Source: Trachemys scripta elegans | Taxonomy: Eukaryota; Chordata; Testudines; Emydidae | Direction of reading: 5' to 3' | Length of the DNA stretch: 64,000 nucleotides | NCBI RefSeq assembly: GCF_013100865.1 | Contig: NC_048298.1 | Location: forward strand, 240,674,765 to 240,738,764 | Part shown: piece after piece, positions 46,077 to 57,802 of the stretch | Numbering within the stretch: the stretch's first letter is position 1 | How the letters are laid out: the number at the start of each line of letters is the position of its first letter | Notes under the pieces: model-generated | The model's database searches: none | What the model saw: the letters and a program-made list of their open reading frames with translations, nothing else | What the model was told of the DNA's origin: nothing | Translations under genes and position numbers: made by a program

Positions 46077-46213
46077 TAGGCCCAAATTCAGCAAAGTATT
46101 TAAGCACATTATTAAGTCCACCCCTGTGGGCTTTAACATATGCTTAAGTCCCATTGATGTTAATAAGACTTAAGCACATGCTTAAGTGCTTCACTGAATA
46201 GGGACTGGCTGCT
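46077..46213. repeat. Palindromic dispersed element
   Basis: AAATTCAGCAAAGTATTTAA with GCACATTATTAAGTCC faces TTAAGCACATGCTTAAGTGC with TTCACTGAATA. It has the same layout as 14013-14152 and is an old foldback repeat. Confidence 0.5.
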
Positions 46214-46616
46214 GAAACGGGGCCCTAGATCACACTCTCTGTCTCATGGAAAATGGAAATATTTCTCAGGACTCGCTGATGCCTTACTGCTGCAATGTAT
46301 ATTCACAGTTTCTTTCCTTTCACCCTCTTCCCTATTCCTGCCATTAAGATTTAACTTCCCTCTTTTTATGATTTGCATCCTGTCATCTATTTGGTAAAAG
46401 AAGTTTGTTTCACTCTTTAATTTCATATCTTGCCTCCATTTAGTTTCATTTGCCCATGTTAAATTAATTTTCTCCTTTCTCCCTTTTTCTGATGTCATTT
46501 AGAATAACAATGTTGATATTTTAATCTATAGTAATCTCCTGAGACTTACAAGGTTTTTTATTAAATAGGAATAAGCTCAGTCCAATAATAATATCTTGTT
46601 CTAACATCTCAAAAAT

Positions 46617-46995
46617 GTTAAGAATGGCCATACTGGGCCAGACCAAAGGTCCACCTAGCCCAGTATCCTGCCTTCCGACAGTGCCAGGTGCCCCAGAGGG
46701 AATGAACAGAACAGGTAATCATTAAGTGATCCATTCCCTGTTGCCCATTCCCAGCTTCTGGTAAACAGAGGCTAGGGACACCATCCCTGCCCATCCTGGC
46801 TAATAGCCATTGATGGCCCTATCTTCCATGAATTATCTAGTTCTTTTTTGAACCCTGTTATAGTCTTGGCCTTCACAACATCCTCTGGCAAAGAGTTCCA
46901 TGGGTTGACTGTACGTTGTGTGAAGAAATACTTCCTTTTGTTTATTTTAAACCTGCTGCCTATTAATTTTATTTGGTGACCTCTAGTTTGTAAAT
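46617..46995 (-). mobile_element. CR1 3' fragment, 5'-truncated
   Basis: The minus strand ends in CTTTGGTCTGGCCCAGTATG and GCCATTCTTA, the same 3' end as CR1 copy A, and extends upstream through the conserved CR1 3' region (CTCTGCCAGAGGATGTTGTG-like text at about 46880). Only the last few hundred bases are present, the usual product of aborted reverse transcription. Confidence 0.85.
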
Positions 46996-48347
46996 AGGAG
47001 GAGTAAATAACACTACAAAAATGTTCTTGACTGTTAATTATTTTTACCTTTTAAACATACCAGATCAAATCCTGTCTTGATGTAAACACGTTTGAAGTCA
47101 ATCAGGTTATTCACTCTTTACTTCAGGGCTGAATATATTTTTAAGTTATAGATTTAGATCAAATAGCAACAAGTATTAATAATTCTACAGATTCCGCTAC
47201 CTGAGATAGATACAGAAAAGCCTACATTTTATGTATCTTTTATCATTCAGATTGATTTGAAAAACCTCCTATTATCCTGAGCAATTTTCATAGTGCTCTC
47301 TTTCTCCATGCTAATCCTTTACAGAGCAATCCTATTTAACAGCTACTTTCCATGGGAGTGACATAAGACTACCACTCATGTCCATGGCCGTTCATACTGA
47401 TTAATGAGCCACTGGACCTAACATGACACTGATTTACATCCTCTGCAATTTCACTGATTTCAGTGAGGTTAGAATGAGTGTAAGTCAGCCCAGAATTTGG
47501 TTCAATTTTTGTATAATGCTTTGAAGATGTAAAGTCCCACATAAATGCTAAATATTATTAATTATTACTAAATGGAAAAAGAAAATTGATAAGCAACTTA
47601 GAGTCCTGTTTCCCCGCCCCACCCCCCACCTTTGCATTCCAAATGGAAGAAAGAATACAAACTTCAAATAGTCTTGTCAGCCCTGTGGCCGGCACAGGAG
47701 TAGCCAAGGCAATTATCTCAGCAACTTATTTTTAATAAGGGCAACACATTCATGACAGGTTTCCTTTCAGGACATCTTTCCAGGCTTCCAAGACACCCAG
47801 TAGCGTCAGCACCCTGGAATGGTGTCAAAAAAGTAGCCCGTTTCACAGCAACTCAGAAGTAAGTTGTCATGAAAAAATAGCATGAGCAATCATGACTTGG
47901 AGTTGCATCAAATTTTCTCATGGAGTAGTTACATAAAGGATATTTTTATCATAATGGGGGGGGGGGAGAATGTGGAATTCCTGTTTCAGCAAGGGATCAG
48001 CTGTAAATGTTTGGCTACTTTTGTCTTAACAGATTTTTTTAAAGTGGGTTTTCACCTTAAACTTAAAAAAAAGAAAAAATCTTAGAAAAAGATCATATAT
48101 GTACAGATACAAGGGGAAGGTTTTTGGACTGTTTAAGGGCCAGATTCTGCCATTCTTACTCAAGCTGAGTAGCACTTTACTCTGTAAATAGCTCACTGAT
48201 GTCAATATGGCTACTTGTGGAGTAAAGTACTAGTAAACATGAGCAATAGTGGAAGAACTGATTAAGAAAGAAAGGGTAAATGCAAAGCAGAGAGGTTTTA
48301 TAAAATTCATTACCAGTGCATTTCTACATCCTCAAACTGAAAATGCA
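46996..48347. other. No gene seen; palindromic scrap near 48134
   Basis: GGGCCAGATTCTGCCATTCT (48136) with TAGCACTTTACTC faces GAGTAAAGTACTAG at about 48217, an old palindromic repeat. A G-run lies at 47957-47966. No coding frame is convincing. Confidence 0.4.
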
Positions 48348-48355
48348 CTCTAAAG

Positions 48356-48524
48356 CAGGGCTGCCCAGAGGATTCAGGGAGCCTGGGACAAACCAATTTT
48401 GGGGGGCCCCTTCCGTAAAAAAAAGTTGCAATACCATAGAATACTATATTCTCGTGGGGGCCACTGTGGGGTCCAGGGCCTGGGGCAAATTGCCCCACTT
48501 GCCCCCCCTCCCGGGGCGGCCCTA
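48356..48524. mobile_element. hAT-like MITE, 169 bp
   Basis: Starts CAGGGCTGCCCAGAGG and ends CCCGGGGCGGCCCTA. Flanks CTCTAAAG (48348-48355) and TTCTAAAG (48525-48532) differ at one base. The final G of the right end is changed to A. No coding capacity. Confidence 0.85.
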
Positions 48525-48532
48525 TTCTAAAG

Positions 48533-50669
48533 GAAGAAAGAGAAATACGTTCGTGGGAACATTTTTGTTTAATGTGCTACAATTTGGAAGACTCAGAAAA
48601 ACAGGAAATTCTGAATGTAACATCATCATGTAGAACACTTTGCATATATCACAGTATCACAACAGGTCAGATGCAACGATGTTAGTCTTACATTATGCTT
48701 GGAATTAGTATAATAAACCTTAGTTTTTTAGCAGGTTTTTTTAATGTGTATGTATGTACAGTTTTTTGCTGCCTGTCTAGTAAATTCTTTCGGCAATTAA
48801 TCAAAGTGGTACTGATTAGTCGTTGTTCAAAATCTGAAATACACCTTCTCTTCCCTGTCATCTTCCAGAACTCTGTATATAATATGGACAGTAACTAGGA
48901 ATTTCTCTTCCACATTTCAGGGAAAATAAAGATTTGTGTATGGCAGAACTAAAACCACTGTAACATACTAAAGTCACAGGATCATTGTATCTGCTTTGAA
49001 GATAAATCTAGAATAAGGCATGAAAAATTTCCACCATATTTTCTCATCTGAGGACTAGGCCTACTAGTTTAAGTCAAAAGTATCAGTTCGCCTACCTCTT
49101 CCCAAAAGCCAAGCCTATTTCATTGATGTTTGCACAATTGCAATCCCCCCCTAAATCATTCACCCTCATCAATAAATTAGTTATGCCCCCTCTCACACAT
49201 CATTAAGCCACCACCACTACCTCTTGTTCACTCCAATAACTCAATTCTACCTCGACAATTAAATTCTGCACCTTGTTTAGGGACCACCACTGTCTGGTGC
49301 AGACACAGTCCAAAGGCAGACTCATTCATAGCCCTGGATTTTTCAGGAAAAAGGCATTGTGATAAACTGTAAGCCACTGTGGTCAGTTTACATTTTGAAG
49401 GTTCTAAAGTTATCTTTGAATTGAAAAGGGACTGAAGTTTCTTTTATTTGAAAATGGAAATTATCATTGACATTTACAGGGTTCTGAAATGCCAAGGGCA
49501 CACAGCTGCTGGCTTGGCATATTGCAGACGTGGACAACGCTTATTGGAGGGAATGAAGGAGAAATTAATGGGGATATGAGTGGATTTTCCCTCCCTGCAA
49601 AAAACACCTGAAACGTGGCCAGTCTAGACACACTGCTACTTGCAGACCACAATTTGATTCCTGTCTGGACTTCAGCTCTTACTCCTAGCCCAGGGCTAAC
49701 CTATGTGATTCAGCAGAGACCTTTCTGGTTGATAAGGAACAATATTGAGAAGCTTGGCTCCACAGGAAATTCCTCACCTGGAAGGATGATGGCTGCAGCT
49801 CCAGAGCTTTGATGCAAGGTTTAAAGTTGGAAAAAAGGGGAAAAAAAGTTCCTCAAGGTTTTGACAGGAATGACTTCAGGAGGGGGGCAGGGCTACTTGA
49901 AAGTGCAGTTCTACTCTGAAAAATGACTCTGTAAACATGGCATCTTAGATTTCCAGGTCTATTTTCTCTTAATGATTTACAGAGTGAATTTACAAATAAA
50001 ATGATGGTTTGTCTAACTGTCAGTGCTGCAAACTCAACCTGGGATTTAAAAGTCAAGCTGTATTCTTTCTGGCTCATGCATCAGCAATGAAGCTTCTGCC
50101 ATCAGAACTTAAACCCCAAACCTGCAATCAGATTCACGTGGTTGAACTCCTGTATGCAACTAGAGCTCGTGGGAGCAAAGATTTGCTGACAATGGCCCCA
50201 GTTGCAGGATTAGGATGTTAGTTAACCATTCTCCTGATGATGTGTGAGCCAGGTCAGACTCTAGCTCACTCTCATATCATTAAATATGTCCTGCAGTGCC
50301 AACAGGAGTAAAAAAAATAATAAAACGCAGTGTAGGCGTCAATCCTGCAACTTCTGTGCAGGCTGCTGTATCCACACAGAACCCAATGAACTTCAGTGAA
50401 CATCCATACAAAAATATTGTTTAATCTTTAACACCAATGGAAGCTGGAAAATTCACAAGGGAGGCAGCTGTGTGGACCTTAACATATCCCATTGTACCTA
50501 ACAAACACAGAGTCATCTGACATTCCTTTCAATATCATGAAAACTAGATGAGATAAAGAGGAAGCAAGAGCCCTAATGAATTTCTTTGTTTTTGTTGTTT
50601 GTCAGTCTCCTAAAATGTGATTGCAGTTGCGGGTCGGGGGGGTATCTCTGTAAAGCTCACAGTTCCTTA
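48533..50669. other. No gene seen
   Basis: About 2.1 kb without a recognisable gene or clear repeat. Short frames at 49464-50221 match nothing I know. Confidence 0.35.
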
Positions 50670-50959
50670 CTGAGGCTCTGTTTGCACTGCACTTTTGTTA
50701 ATAAAACTTTTGTCAGTCAGGGGTGTGGGAAAAAAATCCCGACCGACAAAAGTTTTACCAATGAAAAGCACCGGTGTGGACAGCACTTTGTCAGTGGGAG
50801 ACGCTCTCCTGACACCACTCATTGGGGGTGGTTTTATTGTGTCAGCAGGAGAGCTTTCTCCGGCCGACCAAGAGCCGCTACGCAGCGTACCTTACAGTGG
50901 CATGGCTGTAGCAGCACAGCTGTGCCACTGTAAGGTGTGCAGTGTAGACATAGCCTTAG
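50670..50959. mobile_element. MITE with CTAAGGCTATGTCTACACTG ends
   Basis: The left end CTGAGGCTCTGTTTGCACTG and the right end, inward, CTAAGGCTATGTCTACACTG match at most positions. Inner arms (AACTTTTGTCAGTCAGGG / CCGACCGACAAAAGTTT) form a hairpin, as do GTACCTTACAGTGGCA and TGCCACTGTAAGGTG. The open frames across it follow from this structure. Confidence 0.75.
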
Positions 50960-51115
50960 AGAGACAAGGTGGGGGAGGCAATATCTTTTATTGGACCAAC
51001 TTCTGTTGGTGAGAGAGACAAGATTTTGAGCTTACATAGAGCTCTTCTTCAGGTCACTCCACCCACCTTGTCTCTCTAATATCCTGGGACCCATATGGCT
51101 TACAACAGCACTGCC
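50960..51115 (+). repeat. Dispersed repeat end, possibly Penelope-like
   Basis: Contains AGACAAGGTGGGGGAGGC and TTTTATTGGACCAACTTCTG, then an inverted CCCACCTTGTCTCTCTAATA. Resembles a common turtle repeat from memory. Class uncertain. Confidence 0.45.
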
Positions 51116-51394
51116 TACTTACTTAACAGAACTGCTACTCTGTGTATTGAGTCATATCTGCTTACTTTAGTGATTAAGGCACTGATCCAGCAATTTCTTT
51201 GATGTCAGTAGACTGCTCCATACCCCCAGAGCTCCATAAATTCTATGCAGCTGTTCTTCTGTGGTTCATTTTTGCAGCCTAAATACTTTCTTTTAACATC
51301 TTTTTTTGGTAGTAATTACAGCAATCAGCCTAGAAAAGGTAGCAAAGAGCTGACTCGCTCATATACCACAATGATGGATGCAGCATAAGAACTA

Positions 51395-51665
51395 GTGTTA
51401 CCAACTCTTGTGATTTGATCACATCTCTGAATTTCTTATAGTCCCAGCTCCTGAAATCAAGAGAATGCCTGACAATTTCAGCTTTCACTTAAAAATGTAA
51501 GTTTTTAGTCCTCTTAGTTGTGAAAATGTGAAGCGAGTATACCCAAAAGGTTCAGGAATCAAAAGTCAATAAAAAGAACTCCACATTTATTAAATAAAAT
51601 CTATGATTTTTTTCCAGCCAGTCATGTGATTTGGGGGGCCTGACATGATTTTTGAATGCTTGGGG
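51395..51665. repeat. Dispersed repeat, copy 1 of a direct pair
   Basis: GTTACCAACTCTTGTGATTT, CCCAGCTCCTGAAATCAAG, TTTCAGCTTTCACTTAAAAA and a final ATGATTTTTGAATGCTTGGG recur in the same order at 52619-52915. No coding capacity and no clear class. Confidence 0.65.
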
Positions 51666-52618
51666 CTGGAAGTACTGAGAACTTTAATAAAACAGGAAAA
51701 GTAGAGCAATTTGTACACTATGGGCAGGTATGTTGTGGGGAGAGAGTTGAGACAGCAGCCCATTTATGACATCACTCCCTTGTTGTTTTTAGGGCCTGAT
51801 CCAACACCCATTGGATTCATGGGTGTCTTTCCATTGGCCTCTATGAATGACACACTGATAAAATTATTTTTTTTAATTTAATATAAAATAGTTAGTTAAG
51901 CCATCAGGCATTACAATAGAATCACACACTGTACTGATACTCACATTCTAAGATGAAATGATATTTGTAGGGATGATCAGTCCCTAAATGAACAGACTGG
52001 GTATAACCCTCTCTCTAATGTTTCCTTGATGGTGGATGGGCGTGTCTAATCTAAAATTAGCATGCTACTCTTTTTATAATCTCTTATAATAACACTCCTT
52101 AATTAACAATAAATCCACTTTTTTACCATAATTAAATATTTTCTACTTTTTCACTGGCTGTTTAAGATTAAACATCTTAATTAACATCTGCAGAAATATC
52201 ATGCCAAAAACTATCAATACAGACCACATTTTCCTAAACATTAACATATCTAAAACAATTGTAAAAAACAGTTAGGACCAAAACAGGTTTACAATATGAC
52301 CTGGGATTTATGTCCTCACTTATCTCTCTAACTTGCCTCTGAGCTGTCTCACTTTACCAGGCCTCATTTGACTATTGTCAAGCCTATTTTTAGGAATTAG
52401 ATTTTTGGGCCTACTTACATTACAACACATTTCTAAATAACATAAGCAAACATCATCTTTATAGGCTACAGTCTCCACCTTTGACCAAAAAGTCAATTGC
52501 TATGTAAAGAGAGACAGGACATTTGCGGAGACTTGTTTGGAAATGAACTGGTGAAGGGGTTTACATGTTAAAGATTCAACAGTGAAATTCTGAAGTGCTT
52601 TGGGAGCCCTCCGGTTGC
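51666..52618. other. No gene seen
   Basis: AT-rich spacer between two direct copies of one dispersed repeat. Confidence 0.4.
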
Positions 52619-52915
52619 AAGGTTGCCAATTCTCACAATATTTGTTGTTTTTCTTAAAGCCCCAGCTCCTGGAGTCAAGTGATTTTGTGAGAGTCTCAGC
52701 TTTCATTAAAAAGAAAAAAAGTAAACTTGTATCCTTCGTGGTAGTGAAAAAAAGTTTGAAAATGTAATAAAGGTGCAGAAGTATACCCTAAAGATTCAGA
52801 TTTTGAAACCAGAAGGCAAATATAAAGAACCTAACATTTATTATTTTAAAAATCATGATTTTTAAGCTAATCTTATGATTTTTGAGCACTTTGGGTTGGC
52901 CACATGGCAGATGAA
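52619..52915. repeat. Dispersed repeat, copy 2 of a direct pair
   Basis: GTTGCCAATTCTCACAATAT, CCCAGCTCCTGGAGTCAAG, TCTCAGCTTTCATTAAAAAG and a final ATGATTTTTGAGCACTTTGG parallel 51395-51665. The two copies are diverged, so this looks like two independent insertions rather than a recent duplication. Confidence 0.65.
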
Positions 52916-52936
52916 AGGTGCTCTACATAAATGTAA

Positions 52937-53232
52937 GGCCTAGTCTTCACTTACCGGCTGGTCCGGCGGCACGCCATCGATGTTCTGGAATCGATTTATC
53001 GCGTCTGGTTAAGACGCGATAAATCGATCCCGGATCGATCCCGGAAGTGCTCACAGTCGGCGCTGGTACTCCAGCTCGCCGAGAGGAGTACGCGGCGTCG
53101 ACGGGGGGAGACTTCCGGCCGCGTCTGGACCGCGGTAAGTTCGGACTAAGGTACTTCGAATTCAGCTACGTTATTAACGTAGCTGAATTTGCGTACCTTA
53201 GTCCGAAGTCCGGACTAAGTGGGGACCAGGCC
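52937..53232. mobile_element. Palindrome-bearing MITE, copy 2 (best preserved)
   Basis: Ends GGCCTAGTC and GACCAGGCC, flanked by TAA on both sides (52934-52936, 53233-53235), which would fit a PIF/Harbinger-type 3-bp target. The inner palindrome ATCGATTTATCGCGTCT ... AGACGCGATAAATCGAT is exact in its arms. A second, TCAGCTACGTTATTAACG with its inverse, lies at about 53160. Many CpG sites remain, suggesting a fairly recent copy. Confidence 0.82.
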
Positions 53233-53262
53233 TAAGATCCACACTGGCAGTACAATGCTTAT

Positions 53263-53357
53263 CATAGAATCATAGAATATCAGGATTGGAAGGGACCTCA
53301 GGAGGTCATCTAGTCCAACCCCCTGCTCAACGCAGGACCAATCCCCAGCTAAATCAT
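53263..53357 (-). repeat. CR1 3' tail fragment with ATTCTATG-type repeats
   Basis: ATCATAGAATCATAGAATAT followed by GGAAGGGACCTCAGGAGGTC and CTAGTCCAACCCCCTGCTC is the inverse of the CR1 tail seen at 56350-56455. Strongly 5'-truncated. Confidence 0.88.
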
Positions 53358-55250
53358 GTGCAATCGTACATCAATAAAGTAGTGTGTGCAAAGGCCATAT
53401 TGATGGGACTGAGCAAAACCCTAAAAAAAGCAATCCGATGTGTGCATAGATCATATGCACTGATTATCCTTATGGTAAAGAAGCCAAGATACACTCCCCT
53501 TGTAAACCAACTCATATCTGACATTTCTTGGGCCCTGATCACTACTGTGTAACTCCTCTCCCCAGATACAGGTCACTCATGACCTTGGGAAACTCTGTAT
53601 TATAACAGCTTAGTTCCTTGGGTTTCTACATCCGATAGCAATTTACAGGCTCTTGTTGTCTTCCAGAGTTTTTTCAGATGAGCTCTGTAATTATTTGAAT
53701 GGTCCTTATTTTGTTACACAGCATCCTGAGGTGCTGGGCATAGAGAAGAGAAGGGCAAACACACGGTGCTGTGCATGATGAACCTGATTTCCTGAAGTCA
53801 ACAGGAACTGAAGGTACTTAACACTTCACAGGATCAAGTCTTTTGTTTACCTGAGCAATGCTACCACACATTAATGTTTTTGTGGGGGACTTCCTTTTCC
53901 CCATGGTTACCACTTACCTCCACTGTTGTGTGACCTCACAACCATCCTCATATATAGCCAGCCATCCCTTCCCAAACCTACTCCATAGTTAATGGTTGAT
54001 GATCACAGAGGAGTGAGAATGCTTTTAAATGACAGTAGGGGATGGAGGGTATAAAGTAATTTATACTGCCTGAATCAGCCTGTAGTGCTAGTATCAAGGT
54101 CCAGCTGAACTGGATATTGGATTAGAGGGACCTACAATCTAATTTCATAGTGCCAAGGCTGTGGCTGGCATGATGCGTGAGAAACATCTAAAGAGCTGAG
54201 TAATGGGGACTATTCACTGTCACTAAAAATTTGTTGATGTCACTTCTCCCTGATCTGCCTGAATTGCTGTGTCAGGTTGAAATACATGGTCAGAAGCGCT
54301 GAGATACAGGTATCAGTTTCACACAACCACAGAAGCTTGTTGCAGATACAGCATTTAACTACTTGGCTGCATGTGATCTCTCCACCCAACATGGATATCA
54401 AAGGCATAGTATCATAGTGATATCTCCTATTATATTTTACTTTGTTTGTTAACACAAAACATAAAATCCCCATTGTTGTTTCAAATGGCTATGGTATTCC
54501 AACCACTTTCTGCTCTAACTTCTGAGCAGCATTGTAAAAAGTCTGTGTTAAACAGCTGCACTATCCTACCCCAGAGGCATCTGCATTTCAGCAGTAGGTA
54601 AAAAGATCTCCATGTGCAGCAGAATCTCACTAATCTGCAAAAAATATTCTCACAAAAAACCCCAAAACACATTGGTTTCACTCCACTTAGCAGCCATGAT
54701 TTAACAGCAGAGACATCAGTTAGTTGGGACTCATGACTCATACTTTTCAGTACTTTTCATTATATAGGCAGTAAGTGAATAGGACCCCTTTACAGATTCA
54801 AGATCTCAGAGTCAGGATCCTTGGGGAAGGCACCTTTGTTTTCTTACCTGTCTGCAAATAGCCTGTCACTTCAATGATATACAACTGTATATTGTATACT
54901 GTGGTTTGAATAAAGTCAACACAAAGAGGATTCACTCAGTATGTACGAAACTAACAGTGGGTGGTATATTTTAAAGGGGAACAGGTACAATTACAATCTG
55001 GTCCAAAATGATTTGTCATTATTTAGCAAAAAAAAGGAGACGGAAGGAAGAAATCTGAAAAAGTGTGAGAGTTACTGTACAGGTTAACAAGCATCGATCC
55101 ATGCAGACCTCAGTGATCTGAAGAGAGAAAAATTGGGGAATAAGGGGATGACAGAGAAAGAAAGGAAGCAAAAGAGATTAAGACACAGCAAAGAAAGCAA
55201 GTGTGAGAGAAGAATGAAAGAGTGAAAGGATACAAAATAATAGCAATACA
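53358..55250. other. No gene seen
   Basis: About 1.9 kb without a recognisable gene. Frames at 54240-54741 on the minus strand show no domain. Confidence 0.35.
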
Positions 55251-55254
55251 GTAC

Positions 55255-55430
55255 TCTTGGGTTCCACTTACCCCTGGCTGTGCCAATGACTCACTGTGTG
55301 ACTTTGGGCTAAGTTATTTCCCTACTCTGCACCTCAGTTTCCCAATATGTAACACAGGAATGCTGACTTACATACTAGGGTGGGCATGAAGATTTCACAG
55401 ACCTCCTAAGACAAATTAAAGGTTCTACTG
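55255..55430 (+). repeat. MIR-type SINE
   Basis: CTGTGTGACTTTGGGCTAAG, then CTGCACCTCAGTTTCCCAAT follows the CORE-SINE consensus of MIR as I know it (gctgtgtgacc...cctcagtttcc). The 5' tRNA part is weak. MIR-type elements are known in amniotes beyond mammals. Confidence 0.8.
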
Positions 55431-55448
55431 TCCATAGACAGCAATGAA

Positions 55449-56144
55449 TAAGGCTACAATTTAGTCAAGGGTATTTTTAGTAAAAGTCATGGACAGGTCA
55501 CAGGCAATAAACCGTTACCTGTCCATGATTTATACTAAAAATGCCTATGATTAAATCGTTGGGGTGGGGTGCTGGGGGGAGACACTGGGGGGCCACTGCT
55601 GGGGGGGGGGGGGGGTATGGGGCCAGCAGAACCAGCTGCCGGCGGCCGTGGCTCATGATTGCTCCGGCCGGTCGGCCACTGGCGTGGACCGTGGCACTCT
55701 GGCTGGCCAGCCGGGGACCACGGCCTGGGGCCATGGACTGCAGCTGTTCCAACTGGCCAGGGACAGCTGTCTGGGGCTGCGCCTGCTCTGGCTGGCCAGC
55801 TGGGAGGGGACCGTTGCCTGGGGCCGTGGACCATGGCTGCTCCAGTCAGCTGGGTGGGGTCCTCTGCCTGGGGCTGCGGCCGGCCGCCCGGCCGCCCGAA
55901 GGCCTCTGCTGGCCTGGGGGCTGCGGACTGTGGCTGCTCTGACTGTCCCGGGACTGCTGCCAGGGGCTGCTGGAGCAGCGGTTGGTGTGGCTGTCCCGGG
56001 GGCCACCTGAGCAGCAGGCCATGAAGTCAGCTACTTGGGCGGCCCTGGGGTCAGCCACACTGGCCCCTGCAGAAGTCACGGAGGTCGCGGAAAGTCACGG
56101 AATCCGTGACTTTCCGCGACCTCTGTGACAGACATGGAGCCCTA
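55449..56144. mobile_element. hAT-like element with GC-rich core, relative of 8016-8600
   Basis: Starts TAAGGCTACAATTTAGTCA and ends with the inverse of TAGGGCTCCATGTCTGTCA. Flanks GCAATGAA (55441-55448) and GTAATGAG (56145-56152) agree at six of eight bases. GTCATGGACAGGTCAC near the left and GTCACGGAATCCGTGAC near the right are palindromic. The core repeats GGCCTGGGGCCGTGGAC-like units and gives long chance frames in all directions. Confidence 0.82.
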
Positions 56145-56179
56145 GTAATGAGCTTTGTGTAACCAGGGGAATGATCCTT

Positions 56180-56455
56180 GTTCCTTGACAGAACAAGGAG
56201 CAATGGTCTCAAGTTGCAGTGGGAGAGGTTTAGGTTGGATATTAGGAAAAACTTTTTCACTAGGAGGGTGGTGAAGCACTGGAATGGGTTACCTAGGGAG
56301 ATGGTGGAATCTCCTTCCTTAGAGGTTTTTAAGGTTAGGCTTGACAAAGCCCTGGCTGGGATGATTTAGTTGGGGATTGGTCCTGCTTTGAGCAGGGGGT
56401 TGGACTAGATGACCTCCTGAGGTCCCTTCCAACCCTAATATTCTATGATTCTATG
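56180..56455 (+). mobile_element. CR1 3' fragment, 5'-truncated
   Basis: A short plus-strand reading RSNGLKLQWERFRLDIRK ... VVKHWNGLPREMVESPSLE equals the extreme C-terminus of the CR1 protein in copy B. It is followed by the CR1 3' end (GGACTAGATGACCTCCTGAG ... TTCTATGATTCTATGA). The tail ends in ATTCTATG-type units, as CR1 does. Confidence 0.9.
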
Positions 56456-56461
56456 AAGTGA

Positions 56462-57192
56462 TTATCTCACTTTTAACAGCAGTAGCTTCTTCTGCTGGTG
56501 TAGAAGGAATATTTTCTTCCTTTCATTTTCATTCCAAATTGAGAAAATGTTTGAGACCTGAAAAAGCAGGAAAGCTTGTTTTTCTTTTCCAGATTATGAA
56601 CAAACAGGAAAATGAAGGTTAAGACAACTGAGTTTGTTTCATTTAACTATTTTAGTTAACAAAAACAAACCTGATTTTAAAAACTTTAATGTTTAGCTAA
56701 ATTCAAAAATTCATACACTTGTTTTGTTAAAATATATGTTTGCTGTTGAAGAAAAATCCAGAATACATAACGTTTTTGGTTTTGTTAAATAAAACAATTT
56801 AAATGTCTATCTGGTGATGTTCTCCTCCTAATATAGCATGGCAAGAAAATCCTCCAAATATTAATGATTAAGCTGTTGAATTGGAGATAGTTCACCTCCC
56901 AATGACTTCATAAATATCTGCTTCAATTACCTTTGGTAAATGAAATAACCAATCATTCATTTTCTGATATAGCTGTAAAACTAATCTGAAAAGTTTTCAA
57001 AATAAATCACTGTTTAAAAATGCATAGTGTGTACCTTCTAAAAATGAAACCTACATCTATCTCTGAGTTGTGGAGAATATGTATTAAGGTTATAACAACC
57101 AACAAGAATACACTTTTATGTAGAAATCCATGATTAAATCGAGTCTTACTGACTTAGTGATTTAAATCATGATTTAAATCAAATCCACCCTG
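56462..57192 (-). repeat. AT-rich dispersed repeat ending in TTAAATCATGATTTAAATC
   Basis: The right end, read inward, is CAGGGTGGATTTGATTTAAA then ATCATGATTTAAATCAC, which looks like a terminal sequence of a DNA element. The body is AT-rich with no coding capacity. Recognition as a common reptile repeat is from memory; the left limit is uncertain. Confidence 0.45.
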
Positions 57193-57432
57193 CCGCCTGC
57201 CCTATCAATCAGGCTGACCTGGAGCTTTGGCCTCTCCCCATTGCTCCTGGGGACTGTCAATCTCAGGGTCCTGATTTCTCATCAGTCCTTCCCCTTTCTT
57301 TTGGTACTGGGAAATGGCCAACCAAAAAACTCCACTAAGTAAGAGCCAACAGTCCCCTTATATTTGGGCAACTTTGGGAGGAAGGTGCTCTATATCCAAA
57401 TGCATTTTCCAGAAGTCACAAGACCCACAAAC

Positions 57433-57552
57433 CAGGGCTTTTGAGCAGAGCCCGGAGCTGAAGCGCGGTCCCGCGGAGCAGCTTCAGAGCAGTGGAGCTG
57501 CAGGTTTTTGCCTGGAGCTGGAGCAGAGCCAGAGCACAGCTCCGAAGCCCTG
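57433..57552. mobile_element. hAT-like MITE, 120 bp, exact target duplication
   Basis: Starts CAGGGCTTTTGAGC and ends GCTCCGAAGCCCTG, flanked by exact CCACAAAC copies (57425-57432, 57553-57560). The middle is made of GGAGCTG/GAGCAGAGC words. Confidence 0.88.
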
Positions 57553-57633
57553 CCACAAACAGTTCAGTCCTCCTGCAAGCAACATGAGAATTGTAGGGCC
57601 TCAGCTGTGTAAATCAGTGTGCAACTCCAGAGT

Positions 57634-57802
57634 TGTTGAAAATGGTTCAACTGCTAGTGGAGATGGGACAAAACCGTTCTAAGCACTATTATGGAAAGCG
57701 CAACTGAGACCCTGTTCCACCAGTTCTGACTGGTGTTTCTGTGTATTAACACTGGAAATAGTTTTGTCATGTCCACACTAGCAGCTGAACCATGTTCAGA
57801 GG
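57634..57802. repeat. Foldback element
   Basis: TGAAAATGGTTCAACTGCTA with GTGGAGATGGGACAAAAC faces GTTTTGTCATGTCCACACTA with GCAGCTGAACCATGTTCA. The arms of about 38 bases are near-complementary around a loop of roughly 90 bases. Confidence 0.7.
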
